Below, one piece after another: positions 1 to 5,754 of a DNA stretch of 9,044 nt. Numbering within the stretch: the first letter of the stretch is position 1; the number at the start of each line of letters is the position of its first letter. The notes beneath the pieces were generated by a model. The model had not been told where the DNA came from and did not search any database. It saw only the letters and a program-made list of their open reading frames with translations. The stretch is from an uncultured Microbacteriaceae bacterium (lineage in GTDB: Bacteria; Actinomycetota; Actinomycetes; Actinomycetales; Microbacteriaceae). A program made the translations under genes and the position numbers. The stretch lies in assembly GCA_946481135.1 (NCBI GenBank), contig CAMLMQ010000117.1, positions 1 to 9,044 of the forward strand, written 5' to 3'.

Positions 1-659
1 TGTTCACCAACATCCTGCTCGCCGACGAGATCAACCGCACGCCCCCGAAGACGCAATCGGCGCTGCTGGAGGCGATGGAGGAGCGGCAGGTCTCGGCCGA
101 CGGCGTCACCCGCAAGCTGCCGAGCCCGTTCCTCGTCGCGGCGACGCAGAATCCGATCGAGTACGAGGGCACCTACACGCTGCCCGAGGCGCAGCTCGAC
201 CGGTTCCTGCTGAAGCTCGTGCTCGACCTGCCCGAGCGCGACCAGGAGGTCGAGGTGCTGCAGCGCCACGCGAGCGGCTTCAACCCGCGCGACCTCGCCG
301 CCGCCGGCGTCACCCCCGTGCTCGACGCGGCGACCCTCGCGGCTGCGCAGGCCGACGTCGCGCGCGTCACCGTCGCGCCGGATGTGCTCGGGTACGCGGT
401 CGACGTCGCGCGCGGCACCCGCGTCTCGCCGTCGGTGAAGCTCGGCGTCTCGCCCCGCGGTGCGACCGCGCTGCTCGCCGCGTCGCGGGCGTGGGCGTGG
501 CTCTCCGGGTCGACGGGCGTGACGCCCGACCACATCCAGACGATGGCGGTGCCCGTGCTACGCCACCGCATCCAGCTGCGCACCGAGGCCGAGCTGGAGG
601 GCGTCGCCGCCGACACGGTGCTGCGCAGCGTGCTCCAGCAGGTCAGGGTGCCGATCTGA
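1..659 (+). CDS. MoxR-family AAA+ ATPase, 3' part (5' end outside window)
   Basis: AAA+ ATPase of the MoxR class, a cytoplasmic chaperone-like ATPase thought to act with von Willebrand-type partner proteins such as the DUF58 protein encoded next to it. The reading frame is open from base 3. Numbering from that codon, the fragment has the Walker B motif ILLADEINR (acidic pair D8-E9), sensor 1 ATQNPIEYEGTY (N50), the arginine-finger segment PEAQLDRF (R67) and sensor 2 VSPRGA, followed by the helical lid. The Walker A P-loop and N-terminus lie upstream of the window; the 218 residues present are about two thirds of the usual 320-330. The stop lies 12 bases before the DUF58 start in the same frame, so the two genes are almost certainly cotranscribed. 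Family assignment is firm; the exact client is unknown. Confidence 0.95.
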   Translation, partial: FTNILLADEINRTPPKTQSALLEAMEERQVSADGVTRKLPSPFLVAATQNPIEYEGTYTLPEAQLDRFLLKLVLDLPERDQEVEVLQRHASGFNPRDLAAAGVTPVLDAATLAAAQADVARVTVAPDVLGYAVDVARGTRVSPSVKLGVSPRGATALLAASRAWAWLSGSTGVTPDHIQTMAVPVLRHRIQLRTEAELEGVAADTVLRSVLQQVRVPI

Positions 660-671
660 GCGGCGACTGAG

Positions 672-1985
672 GTGGCGATCTCCGGCTGGTTCGTGCTGCT
701 CGTCGCGGTGGGGGCGGCTCCCGTCGTGATCCTCGGCGGCCTGCCCGGGCTCGCCGTGTGGGTCGGGGTGCTCGTCGCCGTCGCCGCGACCGACCTCGCG
801 CTCGCCGGATCACCCGCCGCCCTCGAGTTCGCCCGCGACCTCCCCGTGCGGCTGCGTCTCGGCGAGAGCGCCCCCGCCCGTCTCGCCGTCGCGAACACCG
901 GACGGCGCGCCGTGCACGGCACGCTGCGGGATGCGTGGGAACCCTCCGCCGGCGCCCGGCCACCCCGGCACCGCCTCGCCATCGCGGCGGGCGACCGCGT
1001 CATCCTCACCACGACCCTGCGGCCCGTGCGCCGCGGCGAGCGCAGCGCCGCCCACGTGACGGTGCGCTCGTTCGGCCCGCTGCGGATGGTGGCGCGGCAG
1101 CGCACCGTGCCCGTGCCCGGTCGTGTGCGGGTGCTGCCTCCGTTCACCTCGCGCAAGCACCTGCCGTCGCGGCTCGCCCGCCTGCGCGAGCTCGACGGCC
1201 GCACGTCGGTCATGGTGCGCGGGCAGGGCACCGAGTTCGACTCGCTGCGCGAGTACGTGCGCGGCGACGACGTGCGCAGCCTCGACTGGCGGGCCTCCGC
1301 GCGGCGCCGGGATGCGGCCACCGGGCAGATGAAGCTCGTCGTGCGCACCTGGCGGCCCGAGCGCGACCGGCGCGTCGTGATCGTCATCGACTCGTCGCGG
1401 GTCTCGGCCGCGCGGATCGCCGACGAGCCCCGCCTCGACACCGCGTTCGAGGCGGCGCTGCTGCTCGCCGCGCTCGCGACCCGGGCGGGCGACCGCGTCG
1501 ACGTGCTCGTGCACGACCGCGTCGTCCGCGGCCGGGTGCAGGGCGCATCCGGCGCCGAGCTGCTCGCCCGCACCGTCGACATGCTCGCCCCCATCGAGCC
1601 CGAGCTCATCGAAGCCGACTGGCACGCCGTGCCCGAGCTCGTGCGCGGCATCACGACGCAGCACGCCCTCGTCGTGCTCGTGACGCCGATCGAGACCCCG
1701 GGCGCCTCCCGCCCGCTGCTCGGGATGCTGCCGGGACTCACCCGCCGCCACACGGTCGTCGTCGCATCGGTGACGGACCCGGATGTCGCCGCGGCGACGC
1801 GGGAGCGCTCGGGGTCCGACGAGGTGTACCGCGCGGCGTCGGCGGAGCGCGCGCTGCTCGACGTCGAACGCGTCGGCACGGCGCTGCGCCAGCTCGGCGC
1901 CGAGGTCGTCACCGCCCCGCCCGCCGACCTGCCGCCGGCGCTCGCCGACCGCTACCTCGCGCTCAAGGCCGCCGGCCGGCTCTAG
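672..1985 (+). CDS. DUF58 domain-containing membrane protein (vWA-like, MoxR partner)
   Basis: 437-residue protein of the DUF58 family, regularly encoded beside MoxR ATPases and presumed to be their membrane-attached partner. Two hydrophobic segments at about residues 4-24 and 27-46 anchor the N-terminus. The family signature is at residues 186-212: GTEFDSLREYVRGDDVR then S-L-D-W-R-A-S-A-R-R. A von Willebrand A-like domain follows, beginning IVIDSSRVSA at about residue 237; its D-x-S-R form resembles other DUF58 proteins and is not a full D-x-S-x-S metal site. The GTG start is the first start codon after the in-frame stop of the MoxR gene and has only a weak purine stretch (TGAGG) in front, fitting translational coupling with MoxR. 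Its process is unknown; envelope assembly or stress functions are proposed for MoxR/DUF58 pairs in other bacteria. Confidence 0.93.
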   Translation: MAISGWFVLLVAVGAAPVVILGGLPGLAVWVGVLVAVAATDLALAGSPAALEFARDLPVRLRLGESAPARLAVANTGRRAVHGTLRDAWEPSAGARPPRHRLAIAAGDRVILTTTLRPVRRGERSAAHVTVRSFGPLRMVARQRTVPVPGRVRVLPPFTSRKHLPSRLARLRELDGRTSVMVRGQGTEFDSLREYVRGDDVRSLDWRASARRRDAATGQMKLVVRTWRPERDRRVVIVIDSSRVSAARIADEPRLDTAFEAALLLAALATRAGDRVDVLVHDRVVRGRVQGASGAELLARTVDMLAPIEPELIEADWHAVPELVRGITTQHALVVLVTPIETPGASRPLLGMLPGLTRRHTVVVASVTDPDVAAATRERSGSDEVYRAASAERALLDVERVGTALRQLGAEVVTAPPADLPPALADRYLALKAAGRL

Positions 1986-2013
1986 TACCTCGCCCGCCCC
2001 GCCGTCGGCATCC

Positions 2014-2048
2014 TGGGAAAGCGCTGGGCACGGCGGTACCGTGTGACC
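2014..2048 (+). promoter_or_regulatory. Possible leaderless promoter of the aquaporin gene
   Basis: A TAnnnT-type -10 element, TACCGT, lies at 2037-2042, six bases before the ATG at 2049. A poor -35 candidate, TGGGAA, is at 2014-2019 with a 17-base spacer. There is no Shine-Dalgarno sequence before the ATG. A -10 this close to the start codon is the arrangement of leaderless actinobacterial transcripts, so transcription may begin at the A of the ATG. This is inference from spacing only; a 6-base element with three fixed positions is expected fairly often by chance. Confidence 0.35.
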
Positions 2049-2753
2049 ATGGCTGAAACCGCTGCTGCTCCCACCCTCACCCGTCGCCTCATCGCCGAGG
2101 TGTTCGGAACCTTCGTGCTCGTCTTCGGCGTCATCGGCGTCGCGCTGAACTACGGCGAGGACGCGAAGCCCCTCGTCGTCGGCCTCGCGGTCGGCATCGC
2201 CGTCATCGGCGCCGCCTACGCCGTCGGCCACGTCTCGGGCGGGCAGTTCAACCCCGCCGTGTCGTTCGGCGCCGCCGCCGCGGGTCGGATGCCGTGGCGC
2301 GACGTGCTGCCCTACTCGCTCGCGCAGATCGTCGGCGGTCTGCTCGCGACCCTCGTGCACCTCGCGATCGTCGCGTCGCAGGGACTGGAGATCGCCTCCT
2401 CGTTCGCGGCCGTGTCGAACGGCTACGACGGCGCGTTCGCCCCGCTCGTGACGGTGATCATCGTCGAGATCGCGATCACGGCGGTCTTCCTGTGGATCAT
2501 CCTCGGCGTCACCGCCGAGGGCTCGACGACCGCCGGCTTCGCGCCGCTCGCGATCGGCCTCGCGCTCGCCCTGTTCCACTTCATCGCGATCCCGCTCGAT
2601 AACGCCTCCCTCAACCCGGCGCGCTCGCTCGCGACCGCGGTGTTCGGCGGCGCGGTGCCGCTCACGCAGGTGTGGGTGTTCTTCGTCGCCCCGATCGTCG
2701 GCGCGCTCCTCGCGGGCTTCACCTACAAGCCGCTCTTCGGCCGCAAGGGCTGA
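2049..2753 (+). CDS. Aquaporin (MIP family channel), AqpZ-like with altered selectivity filter
   Basis: 234-residue major intrinsic protein, a six-helix membrane channel for water or small neutral solutes. Both half-helix signatures are intact: GGQFNPAVSFG (first NPA, N68) and NASLNPARS (second NPA, N189). The absence of a long third extracellular loop and the short length favour the aquaporin branch over the glycerol-facilitator (GlpF) branch. Aligned by eye to E. coli AqpZ, the aromatic/arginine filter F43-H174-T183-R189 becomes V48-H177-A186-R192, so the Phe and Thr of water-specific channels are replaced by smaller residues. ATG at 2049 was chosen over the in-frame GTG at 2043, which adds only two residues. 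The gene follows DUF58 by 63 bases and ends before a strong hairpin. Transported solute is uncertain: water is the default, but the wider filter could pass other small molecules. Confidence 0.93.
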   Translation: MAETAAAPTLTRRLIAEVFGTFVLVFGVIGVALNYGEDAKPLVVGLAVGIAVIGAAYAVGHVSGGQFNPAVSFGAAAAGRMPWRDVLPYSLAQIVGGLLATLVHLAIVASQGLEIASSFAAVSNGYDGAFAPLVTVIIVEIAITAVFLWIILGVTAEGSTTAGFAPLAIGLALALFHFIAIPLDNASLNPARSLATAVFGGAVPLTQVWVFFVAPIVGALLAGFTYKPLFGRKG

Positions 2754-2759
2754 CCGCTC

Positions 2760-2797
2760 ACGAAGGGGTCGGGATGGTGACATCCCGACCCCTTCGT
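2760..2797 (+). terminator. Hairpin terminator between convergent aquaporin and SpoIIM genes
   Basis: Perfect 17-bp inverted repeat (2760-2776 and 2781-2797) with a GTGA loop, beginning six bases after the aquaporin stop. It lacks a clear T-tract on either strand, as is common for intrinsic terminators in high-GC actinobacteria. By position it should end aquaporin transcription, and because the stem is symmetrical it may also work against the converging SpoIIM transcript. Confidence 0.75.
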
Positions 2798-2810
2798 CAT
2801 CCCGCCTTGC

Positions 2811-2865
2811 GAGGCGTCAGTTTCTGTCGCTTCGGGCGCCCCATTCCGACAGAAAGTGACGCCTC
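2811..2865. repeat. Second palindromic element, 19-bp arms
   Basis: Inverted repeat with arms 2811-2829 and 2847-2865 (GAGGCGTCAGTTTCTGTCG and its near reverse complement), matching at 18 of 19 positions; the only mismatch is G2820 opposite G2856. The 17-base loop contains the small palindrome GGGCGCCC (2834-2841). It lies between the hairpin at 2760-2797 and the SpoIIM stop, and could be that gene's terminator on the minus strand. The AT-richer arm core (AGAAAGT) is unlike the surrounding coding DNA, suggesting a dispersed palindromic repeat rather than a simple terminator; copy number cannot be judged from one window. Confidence 0.6.
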
Positions 2866-2871
2866 AGGCCG

Positions 2872-3867
2872 TCAGGCCGAGACGGGGGCGGCCGCGCCGA
2901 CGTCGAACTCCTCGGCGTCGCCCGTCTCCCCCGCGCGGGCGGCGCGGCGCCCGACGACCCACTGGTAGAGCAGGAAGCCGACGAGCACGACCGTGCCGAT
3001 GCCGATCTTCACGGGCCACGGCCACGGCTGCCGGGTGACGAAGCCCTCGACGAGTCCCGAGACGAGCAGCGACAACGCGAGCCCGACGACGATCGTGAAG
3101 AACGCCCGCCCGTCCTCAGCGAGCGCCTGCCGTCGCGTGCGCGCGCCGGGGGCGACCCACGACCAGAAGATCAACAGCCCCGCGGCCCCCGCGACGAAGA
3201 TCGAGTACAGCTCGAGCTGCCCGTGCGGCGCGATGTAGAGGAAGAACGTGTCGAGCTCGTCGAACTCGGTCATGATCGCCGCCGACGTGCCGATGCCCTG
3301 CGCGTTGACGAACAGCAGGTAGATCGGAAAGACCCCCGTAATGCCGAACATGACGCACTGCGCGGTGAGCCACGCGTTGTTCGTCCACACCTGGCTCGCG
3401 AAGCCGCCCATCGAGCTCTCGGAGTAGTACTGCACGAACAGCTCTTCGGCGTACTCCCGCCGCGACTCCTCGGTGCCGAGCAGGTCGAGCAGTTCGGGGT
3501 TGAGGGTGAACCACGCGGCGTAGGCGGTCGCGACGCCGACGAACAGCACGGTGATCACGAGCGACAGCCAGCGGATGCGGTACAGGGCCGCCGGAAGCTG
3601 GTTGGCGAAGAAGAGGGTCACCTGGCGCAGCGGAGACGTCGGCGTGCCCGTGAAGCGGATGCGGGCCTTCGCGAGCGCGAGCGAGATGTGGTCGCCCTGC
3701 ACGGTCTCGCCGACGGTCGCCTTGATCTCCGCGAGGTGCGCCGACGCCGCCTGGTAGAGCTCGATCAGCTCGTCGGCCTCACGCCCGCTGAGCCGGCGTT
3801 TGCCCGCGAGCACCGCGAGCCGCTCCCACTCCGCGCGATGCGCGGCCGAGTAGGCGTCGAGGTCCAT
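2872..3867 (-). CDS. SpoIIM/DUF95-family integral membrane protein
   Basis: 331-residue protein of the 'stage II sporulation protein M' (DUF95) family. The first ~90 residues are a soluble helical region, MDLDAYSAAHRAEWERL onward, typical of actinobacterial members. Membrane helices are visible at about 100-120, 165-188, 220-238, 254-276 and 286-304. The family hallmark PHGQLEL is at 214-220. The C-terminus is a short acidic/Ala-rich tail. Despite the name, nothing suggests spore formation: actinobacterial homologues occur in non-sporulating species, usually beside MoxR, DUF58 and RDD genes, and their role is unknown. The ATG at 3867 gives the usual family N-terminus; the open frame extends upstream only as antisense of the RDD gene. 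No good Shine-Dalgarno is present, while TAGTCT at 3876-3881 (minus strand) sits eight bases before the ATG, compatible with a leaderless transcript. Confidence 0.9.
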   Translation of the reverse strand: MDLDAYSAAHRAEWERLAVLAGKRRLSGREADELIELYQAASAHLAEIKATVGETVQGDHISLALAKARIRFTGTPTSPLRQVTLFFANQLPAALYRIRWLSLVITVLFVGVATAYAAWFTLNPELLDLLGTEESRREYAEELFVQYYSESSMGGFASQVWTNNAWLTAQCVMFGITGVFPIYLLFVNAQGIGTSAAIMTEFDELDTFFLYIAPHGQLELYSIFVAGAAGLLIFWSWVAPGARTRRQALAEDGRAFFTIVVGLALSLLVSGLVEGFVTRQPWPWPVKIGIGTVVLVGFLLYQWVVGRRAARAGETGDAEEFDVGAAAPVSA

Positions 3868-3886
3868 CACCTGGGAGACTACCCAC

Positions 3887-4762
3887 ATGGCCGCCGACCC
3901 CGATTCGGAGTGGATCGACGACCACGCGCCCAGCGAGCAGGGCACCCTCACCGGCGAGGCCGTGAGCCTCGACCTGCACCCGACCGGGTTCGTGCTGCGC
4001 GCCGCGGGCGCCCTCATCGACTTCGTCGCCCACTCGGTCGTCTTCCTCATCGTGATCACCGCGATCGGCATGCTGACCTCGACCTTCGTGACCGAGGATG
4101 CCGTGCTCGCCGCGGTCTTCATCGTCGCCTTCGTCGTGTGCTTCGTCGGCATCCCGATGACGGTCGAGACGCTCACGAAGGGCCGCTCGCTCGGCAAGCT
4201 CGCGATCGGCGGACGCATCGTGCGTCTCGACGGCGGGGCGATCGGTCTGCGGCACGCGGCGGTGCGGGCGATGACGGGGGTCATCGAGTTCTACATGTTC
4301 CCGCTCTTCGGAGGTACGGCCGCGCTCGTCGGGCTGCTCACGGCGCGCACCCAGCGGCTCGGCGACCTGCTCGCCGGCACCTACTGCCAGTACGAACGCG
4401 TGTCGGGCACGGTGACGCCGCTGTTCGGCATCCCGCCGCAACTCGCCGAGTGGTCGCGCCTCGTCGACGTCGCCCGGATGCCGACGCAGCTGTCCCGACG
4501 GATCGCCCAGTTCCTCGCCCAGGCGTCGCAGTACGACCCGGCACGGCGGGCGCGTCTCGCGGCGGAGCTCGCGACCGAGGCGTCGGAGTTCGTCGCCCCG
4601 ATCCCGCCCGTCGACTCGGAGCTCTTCCTCGCCGGTCTCACCGTCGTGCGCCGCGAGCGCGAGGCGGAGGCGCTGCGCCGCGAACGGGAGCGCCTCGACC
4701 GCCTCCAGCCCGCCCTGCAGGGCACCCCGCACTCCTTCCCGTCCCGCACTCCCGCGGGTTGA
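3887..4762 (+). CDS. RDD-family membrane protein with long C-terminal cytoplasmic helix region
   Basis: 291-residue RDD-family protein. Residues 35-45 (FVLRAAGALID) carry the defining Arg and Asp at the start of the first membrane helix; hydrophobic segments follow at about 38-67, 73-96 and 120-145. Two family-typical cytoplasmic motifs are clear: TKGRSLGK at 97-104 and QRLGDLLAGT just before residue 166. Residues 172-291 are hydrophilic, with a strongly charged helical stretch (REREAEALRRERERLDRL) and no recognised domain. The ATG has a good ribosome-binding site, GGGAG at 3873-3877, nine bases upstream. The gene diverges from the SpoIIM gene across 19 bases, a pairing seen in many actinobacteria. 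Its stop codon is contributed by the palindrome at 4756-4860, so the last residues may have been trimmed or changed when that repeat arrived. RDD proteins have no agreed function, though some are reported as Na+/H+ antiporters. Confidence 0.9.
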   Translation: MAADPDSEWIDDHAPSEQGTLTGEAVSLDLHPTGFVLRAAGALIDFVAHSVVFLIVITAIGMLTSTFVTEDAVLAAVFIVAFVVCFVGIPMTVETLTKGRSLGKLAIGGRIVRLDGGAIGLRHAAVRAMTGVIEFYMFPLFGGTAALVGLLTARTQRLGDLLAGTYCQYERVSGTVTPLFGIPPQLAEWSRLVDVARMPTQLSRRIAQFLAQASQYDPARRARLAAELATEASEFVAPIPPVDSELFLAGLTVVRREREAEALRRERERLDRLQPALQGTPHSFPSRTPAG

Positions 4763-4860
4763 GTAGCGCCGCCGCAGGCGACGCGTATCGAAACCCACCC
4801 CGAGTCACTCGCAGGTCGGGTTTCGATACGCGTGCCGCTGCGCGGCGCGCTACTCAACCC
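4756..4860. repeat. Four-armed palindromic repeat between convergent genes (probable bidirectional terminator)
   Basis: Outer stem GGGTTGAGTAGCGC (4756-4769) pairs perfectly with 4847-4860 (14 bp). Inner stem ACGCGTATCGAAACCC (4781-4796) pairs perfectly with 4818-4833 (16 bp). Between the stems each side folds on itself: CGCC-GCA-GGCG (4770-4780) and GCCGC-TGC-GCGGC (4834-4846). The apical loop contains another palindrome, CGAGT-C-ACTCG (4801-4811). I recall GGTTTCGATACGC...GCTACTCAACC hairpins as frequent intergenic repeats in Microbacteriaceae genomes, though that is memory and not a search. It overlaps the RDD stop codon and lies ten bases from the MalG-type permease stop, so it is placed to terminate both transcripts. 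Confidence 0.8.
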
Positions 4861-4869
4861 GCAGCGGCG

Positions 4870-5754
4870 CTACCGGTTCGACCCCGCGAGGAGGGCCTGC
4901 ACGAAGTAGCGCTGGAACGCGAAGAACACGATGAGCGGCACGATCATCGACAGGAATGCCCCCGCGGAGAGCACGTCGATGTTCGCCCCGAACTGCCGCA
5001 GCTGGCTCTGGATCGCGACCGTCAACGGTTGGCTCTGCGAGTTCGTGAAGATGAGCGCGATGAGCAGGTCGTTCCACGTCCACAGGAACTGGAAGATCGC
5101 GAGCGACGCGATCGCCGGCAGTCCGAGCGGCAGCACGACCTGACGGAAGATGCGCCACTCGCTCGCCCCGTCGAGTCGGGCCGCTTCGAGCAGTTCCGAC
5201 GGCACCTGCGAGAAGAAGTTGCGCATCAGGAAGATCGCGAATGGCAACCCGAAGGCGACGTGGTAGATGATCACGCCGATCACCGACCCGAAGATGCCGA
5301 TCGCGCCGAACAGCTGCGCGAGCGGGATGAGCGCCACCTGCAGCGGCACGGCGAGCAGCACGACGGTGCCGATGAACACCCAGTCGCGCCCCGGGAACTC
5401 GACCCACGCGAGCGCGTGCCCGGCGAGCGATCCGATGAGCACGACGAGGATCGTCGTCGGCACCGTGATGAGGATCGTGTTGCCGATCGAGCCGAGGATC
5501 GTCGGATTCGTGAGCAGGTTGGCGTAGTTGTCGAGCGTGAGCTGCGCGGGCGCGGTGAAGACCGTCCACCATCCCGACGTGCCCGAGTCGCTCGCGCTGC
5601 GCAGCGACGACAGGAAGAGCCCGATCGACGGCACGAGCCAGAACAGCGCGATGACGATCAGCACGACCTGCACGACGGCGTTGCCGAGGAACGCGACGAT
5701 GCGCTGTCCGACGGTGCGGGGCCGCTGCCCCGCCATGACGTCTCGGGTGCTCAC
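4870..5754 (-). CDS. Carbohydrate ABC transporter permease, MalG type (CUT1)
   Basis: 294-residue inner-membrane subunit of a binding-protein-dependent sugar importer. It has the length and six-helix plan of MalG-type permeases: a first helix at about 27-48, an extracytoplasmic stretch with the family-typical LDNYANLLTNP, a block of helices, and a final helix ending FFAFQRYFVQALLAGSNR, close to the canonical C-terminus of the family. The EAA loop that docks the ATPase starts at residue 190 (EAARLDGASEWRIFRQ), with the invariant Gly at 196. The GTG start overlaps the stop of the upstream MalF-type gene as GTGA, and AGGAG lies eight bases before it, so translation is probably coupled. It is the last gene of the operon and ends ten bases before the large palindrome. 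Substrate cannot be read from this subunit. Confidence 0.94.
   Translation of the reverse strand: MSTRDVMAGQRPRTVGQRIVAFLGNAVVQVVLIVIALFWLVPSIGLFLSSLRSASDSGTSGWWTVFTAPAQLTLDNYANLLTNPTILGSIGNTILITVPTTILVVLIGSLAGHALAWVEFPGRDWVFIGTVVLLAVPLQVALIPLAQLFGAIGIFGSVIGVIIYHVAFGLPFAIFLMRNFFSQVPSELLEAARLDGASEWRIFRQVVLPLGLPAIASLAIFQFLWTWNDLLIALIFTNSQSQPLTVAIQSQLRQFGANIDVLSAGAFLSMIVPLIVFFAFQRYFVQALLAGSNR

Noticed and set aside
173..2783. Long open frames on the minus strand opposite the MoxR, DUF58 and aquaporin genes (173-1912 and 810-2783).
   Set aside because: They are Arg/Ser/Ala/Asp-rich translations with no recognisable domain, lying antisense to clear family members; stop codons are rare in such GC-rich DNA.
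2872..3867. Reading the SpoIIM-family gene as evidence of sporulation.
   Set aside because: The family name is historical; homologues beside RDD and DUF58 genes are common in non-sporulating actinobacteria and no other sporulation gene is present.
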